From Chionoecetes opilio (lineage: Eukaryota > Arthropoda > Malacostraca > Decapoda > Majidae), in assembly GCA_016584305.1 (NCBI GenBank), contig JACEEZ010000067.1, positions 113,501 to 177,500 on the forward strand: a stretch of 64,000 bases of DNA. The letters run 5' to 3'. Position numbers and translations under genes: made by a program. Positions 10,909 to 21,860 of the stretch are shown piece after piece (within the stretch, counting starts at the first letter, position 1; every line of letters begins with the position of its first letter). The notes beneath the pieces were generated by a model. The model saw only the letters and a list, made by a program, of their open reading frames with translations. It was not told where the DNA came from and ran no database searches.

Positions 10909-12528
10909 ATGTACGTCCCCGGCGAGGAGCAGGACGCCACCTCCGAGGACTGGACGGTGGTCCGCGACAAGAGGCACCGCCCCAGGGAGGCCAAGGCGCT
11001 GCCCGCCGTCACCGAGGCGGCGACGTGCACGCAGCAGCAGGCCGCCCCGCCACCGGCCAGGAAGCCCAAGGCACTGTCCGCCGTCACCGAGGCGGCGACG
11101 TGCACGCAGCAGCAGGCCACGCTGCCACCGGTCAAGAAGAATGTCCGGCGTGCCAAGAAGCGTGCGGAGGAAAGCGTGAGAGATTCATGGAAGGTGGAGA
11201 AGGTGGAGGTGGCGGTGGCCGCGGCGCCCCACATGCGGCGCTGCATCGTCGGGCCCGGCGGCGCCACACTGAAGAAAGTGCAGAAGGACTTTCCCAGCGT
11301 TGTAGTGAAGGTGCCGCCGCCGCGGGACGCCGTGACCGCCACCGTCACGGTGCGAGGACCTCCCCGGCAGGTTACCGCCGCGGTGGATCGCCTCAAGGCG
11401 TTGCTGCACGAGGCAGAGGTGGTGGAGGCACAGGTGGAAGTGACGCCACACCAGCGTCGCCATGTGATAGGCCTCGGCGGTGCCAACATCCGGAAGCTCA
11501 AGAAAGAGTTTCCCGAAGTGGCGGTGACGGTGCCGCCTCTCCAGGACCGCGCCTCCCGCAGCGTCATGCTGAAGGGTCCGCGGCGCCAAGTGACCGGCGC
11601 CCTGGCACTCTTTGGCCCCCGCGGCCAAGGCCAGACTGCCTCGCGCAGCATCACCCACAATCCACCCCAATCCACCACCCACACCACCGTCCTAACCACC
11701 ACCATCCCAACCACTACCGGTACTACCCGTCTAACTGTCTCAACCACCACCGTCCCAACCATCACTAACCCAATCACTGTCCACACCACCTCCCCATCAA
11801 CTACCCACACCACCACCCCATCCACAACTAACCCAATCACTATCCACACTACCGCCCCATCAACCATCCACACCACCTCCCCATCAACTACCCACACCAC
11901 CGTTCCAACCACCACTAAAATTCCCCTCCCCATTACTGTCGAAAAGCCCACCCAAAGCGCCGTCCTCCCTCCCGCCCTCAACGCCGAGGACTTTCCTTCC
12001 CGCAGCGCGGCACACGCAAGACGCCGCCCACCACATCTTCCCGCCCGCAACACCGCCCACTCCTCCACCAACACCACCACTCACAATCCTGCCCCTTCCC
12101 GCCCCTCTACAAGACGCCGCCAAATACATCCTTCTGCTCAAAACACCGCCCGCAATACCACCCACCACAGCAACAATCCTCTCACCCATAACCGTAACTA
12201 TCCTCCCGCCTACTACCTTGACTATCCTCCCACCCATTACCGCGACTATTACGCCCACCGTGACTATCCTCCCAGCTTCTATCAAGACTATTACGCCCAT
12301 CCTAACTATCCTCCCGCCCATTACCGTGACTACTCTTCTACGTACCATCAAGACTATTACGCCCACCGCGGCGACGATCATCCCGCCCACTACCACAACT
12401 ATTCAGCCCACTATCATGACTATTACGCCCACTGCGACTCTCCTACCACCCACTACCACGACAACCCACCCGCCCACCACCGCGCCCGCAGAAGCCACCG
12501 TCCCACCCAGCCCCACGCCCACCCTTGA
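10909..12528 (+). CDS. Two-KH-domain protein with Thr-rich and Tyr/Pro-rich tail
   Basis: The frame is open from 10765 to 12528; 10909 is the first in-frame ATG. Codons 10765-10908 (basic, Lys/Arg-rich) may be coding from an upstream exon, as a possible acceptor TTTGCCAG ends just before. Numbering from 10765: a duplicated Ala/Thr/Gln segment at about 75-125 (KALPAVTEAATCTQQQ, then KALSAVTEAATCTQQQ), KH1 at about 147-216 with GPGG loop 163-166, KH2 at about 223-285 with GLGG loop 236-239, then Thr-rich repeats and a tail of DYYAH/YPP repeats. The KH domains resemble those of vigilin, so single-stranded RNA or DNA binding is a reasonable inference. No protein with this architecture is recognised. 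The gene is very GC-rich, unlike its surroundings. The tail is also open in the +1 frame. Confidence 0.6.
   Translation: MYVPGEEQDATSEDWTVVRDKRHRPREAKALPAVTEAATCTQQQAAPPPARKPKALSAVTEAATCTQQQATLPPVKKNVRRAKKRAEESVRDSWKVEKVEVAVAAAPHMRRCIVGPGGATLKKVQKDFPSVVVKVPPPRDAVTATVTVRGPPRQVTAAVDRLKALLHEAEVVEAQVEVTPHQRRHVIGLGGANIRKLKKEFPEVAVTVPPLQDRASRSVMLKGPRRQVTGALALFGPRGQGQTASRSITHNPPQSTTHTTVLTTTIPTTTGTTRLTVSTTTVPTITNPITVHTTSPSTTHTTTPSTTNPITIHTTAPSTIHTTSPSTTHTTVPTTTKIPLPITVEKPTQSAVLPPALNAEDFPSRSAAHARRRPPHLPARNTAHSSTNTTTHNPAPSRPSTRRRQIHPSAQNTARNTTHHSNNPLTHNRNYPPAYYLDYPPTHYRDYYAHRDYPPSFYQDYYAHPNYPPAHYRDYSSTYHQDYYAHRGDDHPAHYHNYSAHYHDYYAHCDSPTTHYHDNPPAHHRARRSHRPTQPHAHP
11669..11925 (+). repeat. Thr/Pro-codon minisatellite in KH copy B
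   Basis: C-rich tandem repeats encoding Thr, Pro, Ser, His and Ile, 99 bp shorter than in copy A. The low content of TAA, TAG and TGA in this C/A-rich sequence keeps several frames open. Confidence 0.75.
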
Positions 12529-12538
12529 GGCACCTTGA
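11696..12538 (+). other. Overlapping +1 open frame, Thr/Ile/Pro-rich
   Basis: Relative to the KH frame, the +1 frame is open from just after a TAA at 11693-11695 to a TGA at 12536-12538, 280 codons. Its last 170 codons give LQDAAKYILLLKTPP and then mucin-like ITPTVTILPASI and TTTTTHPPTTAPAEA. That composition continues the upstream Thr-rich domain better than the Tyr/His-rich tail of the KH frame. The same overlap exists in copy A, ending at 6539. Which frame is translated cannot be decided here. Confidence 0.4.
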
Positions 12539-12542
12539 CCCC

Positions 12543-12548
12543 AATAAA
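12543..12548 (+). terminator. Polyadenylation signal AATAAA, KH copy B
   Basis: AATAAA directly downstream of both possible stop codons (12528 and 12538), placed as in copy A. A T-run follows at about 12631-12648. Confidence 0.5.
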
Positions 12549-12718
12549 CTGACCTCATGTCATTGTATGTCAGGTCAACTATCTAACCCAGGATCACGTG
12601 ACTTCCTTGTCGTGAAATCAACTGTATACATTTTTTTTTTTTTTTTTTGACGGAATTTAATTATGTATTCAGGAAATAATAAGGAAACTAAAGGGATTTC
12701 TGTAGCAGCGTAGAATGA

Positions 12719-13042
12719 TATTTTTTGTCGTCCAAGCATCGTCTTAGTACGAAGACCACTCCAATAACACTTGCTGAAATGTGTGTTACACGGCTTATAT
12801 TTTATTACTGCTGCCACCACTACCACTATCACCGCTGCCACTACCACAGCTACCACCAACTGCTACAAGTAAAGGCTAGGAGGAGAAGGAGAAGGAGATA
12901 CCCATCACGGCTGAATAGACAAGGGCTTGGGGGTTTTATTAAGGAAAAGGGAGCCATTATACCTTCGGTCTGATGCGTGGCGGTTAGTGGCAGCTACCCG
13001 CCGGAGTGGTGAAGCGAGGTGGTCCGTGGCCACCGAGATAAT
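12719..13042. other. Intergenic, no gene seen
   Basis: Holds CCACTACCA-type trinucleotide repeats at about 12812-12862 and a GGAGAA run at about 12878-12898. The last 80 bases resemble sequence outside the right arm of the neighbouring foldback cluster, so the repeat may extend into it. Confidence 0.5.
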
Positions 13043-15224
13043 AAGGCCTGGTGGATCGCCCGTGACGTCACACCATAAGGATACAACCCGCTCCGCTCCC
13101 CGTACAAGTTTACCTACCTAATATAATGTTTATCAGTATAATAGATATACTGTTATCTTCGGAAATGTTTGTTCTATAATATTATCAAATAAAAAACCGT
13201 AAAACACACAAAGAAAATGCCATTATGAGACTTTCAAGAAATATGCATTAACTTAAACTCTTCGCCATTTAATATTTTGCTCGCAAACATTTTACATGGA
13301 GAATGTCAATAGAAGCGGAGTTTAATTAGCTTTCCATTTCATTCTCTTTATTTTCATTCATTTCATTTCTTTCCATTTTTTCTTTCATATTTCGTTTAGT
13401 GATAAATGAATTAGCGGTATGCATAAATTAGCGTTAACTAAATCAAAGACTACTCTATACTGGACTTGCTACTCGTGCCCCGCGCCAACCCGCCCATGAC
13501 CAGTGGAGGCCAGTTTTGAGATTCCTGCCATTTTAGAACATCACCCCTATTTCCCTTCCTAAGGTTTATCAGTATATATGATATACCGTTATCTTCGTAA
13601 CTGTTTGTTCTATAATATTATCAAATAAAAAACAGTAAAATACACTAAAGAAATGCCATTATGAGAGAGTGAAGAAATATGCATGACCTCAATATACACT
13701 TAAACTCTTCGCCATTTAATATTTTGCGAGAAAACATTTTAGATACTAGCGATAGAAAGAAGCGGATTTTCATTAGCTTTCCATTGATATATTTTGTTTT
13801 CTGATAAATGAATTACCACCATGCCTAAATTAGCGTTAACTAAAAAAATAACATCATCAATCGTATCGGCAAGTAAAAAATGTTCCTTGAATACAGTAGA
13901 CTATGGCATATCAGTATAAATGATACACTGTTATCTTCGTGAATGTTTGTTCTATAATATTTTCAAATTAAAAACTGTAAAATACACTAAAGAAATTCCA
14001 TTATGAGACTCTGAAGAAATGTGCATGAACTTATATTCACTTAAACTCATCGCAATTTGATATTTTGCGTGAAGACTTTTTACATGCAACATATCAATAG
14101 AAGCGGAATTTAATTAGCTTTCCATTGCTATATTTCATTTTCTGATAAATGAATTAGAGCCATGCATAAATTAGCGTTATCTAAATAAATAACATCATCC
14201 ATCGGGTAATTATCCCGATAGATGATGTAATTTTTTTAGTTAACGCTAATTTATGCATGGTTAAGATTCATTTATCAGAAAACAAAATATAGCAATGGAA
14301 AGCTAATGAAAATCCGCTTCTTTCTATCGCTAGCATCAAAAATGTTTTCTCGCAAAATATTAAATGGCGATGAGTTCAAGTGAATATTAATTAAGTTCAT
14401 GCATATTTCTTAACTATCAATAGAACCGGAATTTAATTAGCTTTCCATTGATATATTTCCTTTTCTGATAAATTAATTAGAACTATGCATAAATTAGCGT
14501 TAACTAAATAAATAACATCATGAAATCGGGTAATTTACCCGATTTCATGATGTTATTTATTTAGTTAACGCTAATTTATACATAGTTCTAATTCATTTGT
14601 CAGAAAAGGAAATATATCAATGGAAAGCTAATTAAATTCCGCTTCTATTGATATTCTCCATGTAAAAAGTTTTTGCACAAAATATTAAATAGCGAAAAGT
14701 TTAAGTTCATGCATATTTCTTGAAAGTCTCATAATGGCCTTTCTTTCGTGTATTTTACGGTTTTTTATTTGATAATATTATAGAACAAACATTTCCAAAG
14801 ATACCAGTATATATTTTATACTGATAAACATATATTAGGTAGGAAATTACCCGATTTCATAATTTTTTATATTTAGTTAACGCTAATTTATGCATGCCGC
14901 TAATTCATTTATCAGTAAACGAAATATATCAATGGAAAGCTAATTAAACTCCGCTTCTATCGATATTCTCCATGTAAAATGTTTGCGAGCAAAATATTAA
15001 ATGGCGAAGAGTTTAAGTTAATGCATATTTCTTGAGTCTCATAATGGCACTTTCTTTGTGTGTTTTACGGTTTTTTATTTGATAATATTATAGAACAAAC
15101 ATTTCCGAAGATAACAGTATATCTATTATACTGATAAACATTATATTAGGTAGGTAAACTTGTACGGGGAGCGGAGCGGGTTGTATCCTTATGGTGTGAC
15201 GTCACGGGCGATCCACCAGGCCTT
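13043..15224. repeat. Foldback cluster: nested inverted-repeat units
   Basis: Outer arms of about 350-400 bp (13043-13441 and 14877-15224) are near-perfect reverse complements. Each starts with the terminus AAGGCCTGGTGGATCGCCCG and contains TGACGTCA (13063-13070 and 15197-15204). Between them the same arm unit recurs at about 13560-13860 and 13905-14205 (plus), and in reverse at about 14210-14405 and 14540-14850. Two tight palindromes join units head to head: CGGGTAATTATCCCG near 14210, and a near-perfect hairpin with arms of about 120 bp around 14534 (CGGGTAATTTACCCG). There is no coding capacity. It fits a foldback or palindromic MITE family amplified locally. Confidence 0.8.
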
Positions 15225-16550
15225 GTCTCTCGGTGGTCTCGGGTGGTCTCGGTCAGGGTCTCGTTGAGGTGCCGCCGTTCACCACTCGGCCCATCACCCC
15301 ATAACAAACTCATAATAAACTCACCACGAGGGTAGGAGATAGTTTTATGGCCTAATTTCATTTGTATACTTGCCCTGTTCAGTTCTTGAGTCAGAAAACA
15401 TCATATATACTCAATTTATGAGTATTTTTATGTATATTGCGTGCTCTACGCCACCCCTACCGTGGTCGCTATGTTTTGACAGCTTAACGTCTTTAAGTAC
15501 GTCATCAATCTGCCCGCAGAATGCCAAAAGTTGCCCAAAACAGCTGTTGGAAGTCGCTAGGTCGTGAAGACCGGAAGTTAGCCTCTCTGAATGTAGCCCC
15601 AGGACCTTCCTACACAAGTCGGGCCAACTGACAAGATCTAACCTGCTGATTCATCTGCGTACTGCACCTTCGGGGCACTAGAGGCTGTGGCACCACAGCC
15701 TGCACAGCCCCTTCAAACCCCCAACAACAACAACAACAACAACAACAACTTACATTTCTACATCCATGATTTCAGGCAAGTTAGAAGGGGCTATCTGGAG
15801 AATCTGTGTCATTTTGTGTCTTCATCCGTGTCATATTATGGCTATAAATGAACAAATTACAAAAATATCTACAAAGTGGCTACCAACAGTAGAGTCGCCA
15901 TCTAGTGTTTATTTACTGAGTGTAGTACCGCTGTCGTCGTCACCCGAGAAAAAAAACGCGTAGTGAAATTTGAAACCGTCTATACTTGCAGCTACAAAGC
16001 ATAAAGCAACGCTGAAACAGAGTAGATTATACAGTCATGATATAAACTATTGTGTATTATCTTCAGTGGCACATAAAAATCAGTAGTAATGCTATAATTC
16101 GTAATATATGGCGCCTGGCGACATGACTGCAGGTGGCGACTTGACTGTTATCTACGGTAGAGCGCTACACTACCCTGAGCACTCTATTATCCCTTATGAA
16201 TTTGTAACGAGGGAAAATGAGTCAATCCCGTGACTCACGATTGACGGCAAGTTTACACAAAGTTGTGAGCTTAAGTAATATACTATATAGCCATTTGGTA
16301 AAGTCATTTTAATTTCTTCACTCCTCAGTCCCAAATCATTTGGATATATGTAATATGTATTCATCCATATGTTCGTAGTCACTTGTGACATCACGGCAAG
16401 AAGGCGAGGAAGGGAACAGACAGGCGTTCTCTCTCTGACTCTCTCTCTCGCCGACCTTTGCACTGACTGGTCGGGTGTAGGGAGTCGTTCCCGGTAAGCC
16501 TATCTAAGAGTTTTCGTAGGACACACGTAGGTAGGTAGTTTCGTAGGTTC
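15225..16550. other. Intergenic with (AAC)n microsatellite
   Basis: A (CAA)n run occupies about 15722-15749. The first 120 bases partly continue the homology outside the foldback left arm. No coding homology is seen in the remaining sequence; CT-rich sequence at about 16426-16450 accounts for one Arg/Ser-rich frame. Confidence 0.55.
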
Positions 16551-16840
16551 ACACGTCACGTTTTTGCTGTCCGTAGTCTACGTGCGTCTTGTCATCAGTG
16601 ACATCACAGTACGTCACAGTGACGTCACTCCCTGCCTGTGTAATGTGAACCAGGCTCCACGCGACCACCACCCTGGAGCAGTGATGACGTCACTGACCTT
16701 GAGAGACGTGCGTCCCAGGCTCAAATTATTCGGAGCTCCCAATTCTTTCTCCGCGGACTGCGGGAGTGACGGGGTGACGTCACTGTGACGTCACTGATCG
16801 CCACGCCCACGTAGACACGAACAGCAAAAACGTGTAGTGT
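16551..16840. mobile_element. MITE carrying four TGACGTCA palindromes
   Basis: Inverted termini ACACGTCACGTTTTTGCTGT (16551-16570) and ACAGCAAAAACGTGTAGTGT (16821-16840) match at 18 of 20 bases, and the similarity continues inward. Between them are four exact TGACGTCA sites, at 16620, 16685, 16775 and 16786. No coding sequence. The superfamily is not identified. Confidence 0.7.
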
Positions 16841-16872
16841 AAACCCCGCCTTAATGTGGGTCAATCAATCAA

Positions 16873-17712
16873 TCATTGGGGGCATACGCCGGGGGGCGCG
16901 TCGCCTCGCCTCGCCACCCTACGACGCCACTCCCGGGGGTCACCACGCGCGAGTTCCCATGCAGGCTCCTTTCCCATACCAAGCAGCTCTCGACAAGAAA
17001 CATCAACTTGCCCCAGCCACGAGCCTTGTGGGCGCCCCCTTGGCCTCCTCCACGCCGGATAGTCTCTTACAGATAAAACCCGATAGGAAGGATCGGTTTC
17101 AGGGTAGCGTGCCACATGCCCATATAGCCGAAGTTGGCGCTGACGGACTATGCAGGTAATAGGCCTCGATTCAGTCTCACGGTGCAATCGCTGATTTGAC
17201 ACGTAATCATCCCTGATTAACCCCATGATTCGCGAAGACACTTATTACAAAGGCATTTATTCGTCTCTTCAAGTCACTATTTAGTGTCCATGTCTCACAA
17301 ATAGAGTAAGACAGGGAAACACAAGCTACTTCAAGATCCGGATTTGGGCCTCCTGCACAGGTACCGACAACGCCAAATACTCCCGCTGAGCGAGTCCCCT
17401 AAACACCGTGGGCTATGCCAATCCGCCGTAAAAGGGTTCTTGACGTGGGCCCGCCGTCATTTGGACTGCGCTACCAAGGTATGTAAAAACTTTCCAAAAT
17501 TCAATGTCCTCGCCAACGCATGAAAAAGACTTTTACAGCTTCAATAGAAGTCTCCAAACACCTGGACCTTGGTCTTGAGCCAGGAGACCTCAAGTCCCAA
17601 AGGCTTTGCCCCCTCGTGCAGCGCCTCGAGAGCCATCATCAGGACCTCCAGCGACTCAGCAAAGATTACGCATCATCGGCAAAAAACAAGATCAGTGATC
17701 TTGTGTTGCCGA
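16873..17712 (-). mobile_element. Non-LTR retrotransposon 3' fragment (Nimb/I-like or RTE-like), decayed
   Basis: On the minus strand, translated pieces include a broken FADDA box with a following MALEALHEEAKPLGL-like segment (17690-17540) and a C-terminal part reading RQRQLRLYGHVARYPETDP and RRPRGRPQGSWLGQV (about 17160-16990). These are typical of the C-terminus of several LINE clades. Frames are broken between the pieces. Its upstream edge meets the 3' tail of another LINE at about 17712, which may be nested in it. Confidence 0.65.
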
Positions 17713-20300
17713 CGGATAAGAACAAAAGAAAATAAGGAAGCTACAAGGGGCCGCGAGGCCTAACTGGTATTTCCGTCACCTAACACTACCTAATCCCCCT
17801 TTCACCCCCATCATAAAACCTATCCAGCCCCCCTTTAAACTCCCAATGATCAGCACAAAACTACTGTTATGAGACCTTTTTCCATTCATTCACCCCCATT
17901 TGTAAAACCCTTTTTTCCCTTTTTCCCTTTCTAAATCTCGTTTTTCCAGCTTGAACCGTACTTTTGTTTACCCTGGTTAAAACCCCGTAAGAATTTTTCC
18001 TACCTCCCCTTTTATTAAACCCTTTTTACCCACTTAAAATTCTATCAGACCCCCCTTACTCTGCGTCTCTCGAGTGAGGTAATTTAAAAATTAAATCCCT
18101 CTCATAAAAAAATTTTACGCATCCCGTATCATTTGGTATCCTTTCTGCATTTTCTAACAAAAAAACTATAGGCTATCCATCCTGTAATATGGAGCCCAAA
18201 ACTGAATTGAATAGAAAGGGTGGGTTTGCTAGAGCCAGAAAAAGCTTTTAAAACTTCCGCACTTTACTTTTAACACTTCTGTTAAGAATCATAAAATCTA
18301 TTAGCTCTATTTCGGGGCCCAAACTTTGTTTTTCCTGGGTCGGAGGTCTGGGTCACCCTCACCCAAGATCTTTTTACCTTCTGATCTTTTCTGCGATACT
18401 TTGTATGGGTATCTATTCCATTGTTTTTTTCCCACCCAAATTCAAAACGCTACATTTATAAAATTTAAATTCCATCTGCCATTCGTTAATTTTATCTAAG
18501 TCCCTGAAATGTTTACGCAGACTGTGATCCAAAAATCCTCCCAAATTAGTATCATCAGCAAATTGCTGATATCACTGCTAATCCCATACCAATCTTTGAT
18601 GTAAATAAAAAATAGAAGGGCCCCAAAACAACCCTTGTGGAACCCCACTTGCACCAGTCCCCATTAGTTTTTGGAACCTTTAATTGAACCCTTTTTTTCC
18701 CTTTATTAGCCAAGCCTGATCCAATGAAGAACTTCCATCATACCAGAGCCCAAACCCTTTTAAGAGTCGCTGTGTGGTACTTTGTAAAATCCCTTTACTA
18801 AAGTCCAGATATATTATACATAACCTTACTTTATTGCAGTTCCAAAATTTCCATAAAAAACTCAAAAAAATTGGTGGAATGACCCCCTTGTTGAACCTTT
18901 GGAACATTGATAAACTATTTTTATCTAAGGCCTCTAATGTTTTTTGCAATAATAATCCAATAATTTCCCCACCACTATTTTGACTTACGGGTCGAAAATT
19001 TTGGACTTTAGTCCTGTCCCCTTTTAAATATGGGAACATTTCCTTTCCCCACAATAATGGCACTCGCCTATCTCAACCGTTTTCCTAAAAAATGTGCACT
19101 AAGACTCATAACAACCCCCCTTGCTTTCCCTTTTTAATCCCCTGGGTACATTCATTGGCCTGGCGTTTTAAAGTTTTCATTTTTTCTATACCCTCCCCCC
19201 ACCTTTTTCCCCTGTTACACAATATCTTTGAGTTTTCCTCATCGTTCCCTTTTGAAATCTATCCTCTGTTCATACGGTATCGCTGTGTACCTCCTCCGTA
19301 AAAACACTAAGAAATAATTTTTTAGATCCTACACATATTCTCATCCTTTTTAAGACCTCACCCTGCCCCTCCCTTTAAAACGGCCCAACTATTCCTGTCT
19401 TTTTTTTAAAAAACCTGACAAAAAACCCCTTTGGGTCCCCTTTCATTGTTCTGTACTTTAATTCATAATTGTTTTTAGCAAATCGAGTTAAATTTTCTTC
19501 ATTTCCTGCCATCACGTTATACTTTTCTTTTTTACCAATCCTCCCCTTGCCCTTTAAAAAAATGTTTTTTTTTATCCAATTTTGTTTTAATTTTGGGTGG
19601 TCATCCATTTGGATCACTCTTCTGGACCTTTTTCCCCTATAAGGAATTTTTTTTTCTGTCCGTCAATTATTTTCCTTACAAAGGGGGATAATCCTCCTCG
19701 GCCCGCCCTCATTTCCCCTTCTAACCTCTCAATTTACCCCTCAGCCCTGACCTCACTTCCCTGTTAACCGCTTAATTTCTCCTCAGCTCGACCTCACTCC
19801 ATATCTGCCCGCGCCAAAACCTCCGGTCCCCCCCAATCCTTATAATTAGCCTTTCCCAGCGTCATCGCTCTGTCCTGGGAAAATTTTGCTCCCCATCCCC
19901 CCCCTCTTATTAAAAAACCTCCAGGGGTTTCTATCCCCCATAATTTGGGCCTTTCTGAAATTGGTATTCGAGCCTATTTCCACTTTAATTTTCCAAAATT
20001 CCCATTTTAAGCAAAAATTTATCTATAATGGCGCTATTATTTAAAATTCCCCCCACCCCACATTTGTAACTAAATGTCTCTATTTTTCGCATGATCTAGA
20101 ATATTACCCTCTAGTAGGCGCCTTGATTGCTGATTAGGAAGTTATTGGATTTATTTTAAAAATTTCTGCACGCGTCACCTATGATTAAATCCCGTCTATA
20201 TTTTAAGTTAAAACTCCCCCCACGCAAAAATCGATATCTGCAGGCCTTGTTTTTTTTTCCCATTGGAGCTGAATCCCCTTTTCATAATTTGGAGCCTATA
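17713..20300 (-). mobile_element. CR1/L2-like LINE relic, heavily indel-damaged
   Basis: The 3' end (plus-strand AAAATAAGGAAGCTACAAG near 17730) matches the tails at 24014, 27108 and 40936 and on the opposite strand at 35145 and 54310. Upstream, fragments of the same RT as at 41014-41732 can be followed, including IIYLDFSKGI near 18815 and the thumb region near 18480. Homopolymers are expanded or contracted throughout, so no frame exceeds about 130 codons. The boundary near 20.3 kb is approximate. Confidence 0.65.
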
Positions 20301-20789
20301 CATAACCCAAAACCATTTTTTTAGTTCCCCCCGTAACCTCTACCCCTTAGACCTATGCTGTCATCTGTTTTATAACATTGTTAACAAACACTGCAAGCAT
20401 CTCTTGCATAAAGCGCAACTCCCCCTCCCCGTCGCCCAAACCCCGCCTTGTGAAATAACTTTTACCAGCTATCTGACTTCCGGATCGAATACCTTTCCTG
20501 ACAATCCAACCTGTTTTTGTTTAAAGCTATTATATCAAATCCCCTCACTATTTTTCTCCAGGAAATTATCTTTTTTAAAAAACTCCCACAGTTTGTATAG
20601 TAAAACTTCAAGCAATCCTATTTTTTTGTCAAATTTTTCCCCTTTTTCTTTAAAAAAAACCCCCCTCTTCTCTTCTTCGAATCACTTTAGTTCCCTGCCT
20701 TCTGAAACTCCTCCCAGGTCGCAAGTTTCCTTTTCCCGACCCCCCTGTTAAACCCCGGGTTTCATCTTAAAAAAAAGGGGGCCCGTGCA
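20301..20789. other. Degenerate repeat DNA, no gene
   Basis: C- and T-homopolymer-rich sequence between two LINE relics. It may be the damaged 5' part of one of them, but no motif can be read. Confidence 0.4.
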
Positions 20790-21860
20790 TCTACCCCCCT
20801 TTTAAGGGATTCAGACAAGATTTGAAATCCCTTTCCTCGAAAAAGGACCCCGTCCCTGCGGTAGAGGTTGTTTTGCCCGAAAAAAGGGTCCCAGCTGTCC
20901 ACAAAAAGGCCCAAAACATTTGGTTTGCAAAGAAGTGCCAGCCCGGAATCACTTTGGATGCTCCAAACACTTTATCTACAACCTTTTCCAATACCCCGTC
21001 CATAAAGGTTTGGAAAAGGATGGGGCAAGGGGCACCCTTTTCCTACTCCTGTATTCAAGGGAAAGAAGCGGGGTACACCTACCCCACACTTTACAGCACT
21101 CTCAGTCCAGAATACAGACCCGTTTTAAACCAAAAGTCCTGCAGGGAAACCCCGAAGCGAGAAGTCCCAAAAGTGACCACGATGCATGAGTCAAAGCCTT
21201 CTTGAGATCAACATAGGCGGGGAAGCATCCCCGTCGAAACCCGCGGCGTTCCCCCGGACACGAAGCGCTAGGATACGGTCCGTTTTTGACTTACCAGGCG
21301 TGAACCCCGCTGCTGAGGGCTTGATGCTTCACCAAGACTGCGAATTGTGTCAGAATGAGGGCAAGCACCTTGCCCGGTAGCTGGCAGTGTAATACCGCGG
21401 AATTGTTGCAGTCCGACGGTCCCCTTTCCTTTCCAGATAGGGACACCAGCCCCCTTTCCCGTCAGGAGGGGAAAGGGACCTGATTTTCCCCACGGCAGTC
21501 AGGGCAGCATTTCAACCGCGGATCATGGGCCCCACCCCCAGCTTTGAGGAGCTCCGCATGAATACAAAACCAAACTGCCTTTCCCCCCTTCAACTTTGCT
21601 AAGCCTCTTGACTTCGTCAAGAGAGGGTGCAGTTTGCAATGGGAGGATCGGATCCACTGCCGTAACCAGTGGTGGAAGGCGTCAGTTGGGGGGGCCCCCG
21701 TGAACAACGCTCAAAGTATCACCCAAGAGCCCCCTGCCCAACCTGCCGACACGAGGCGCCCATTGCGTTCGAATAGCACCCCCCGAGAAGGAGACTTGGG
21801 CGGAGCTTCTTCAGGGCCGGTAGGGGGCGGAGGTCATTAGCGTTCAAAAAGACCCTCGAA
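20790..21860 (-). mobile_element. Non-LTR retrotransposon RT fragment, same family as 16873-17712
   Basis: Minus-strand translations hold HAELLKAGGGA-like sequence (near 21560), PPDWKRG-like sequence (near 21440) and a GCVLAPSLFNTCMD-like segment reading as MDGVLEKVVDKVFGASK (21003-20950). These are the N-terminal and palm parts of a LINE reverse transcriptase. Many frameshifts; a non-functional relic. Confidence 0.55.

Noticed and set aside
16856..17159. Plus-strand frames over 16.86-17.16 kb
   Set aside because: Antisense to the C-terminal LINE segment on the minus strand.
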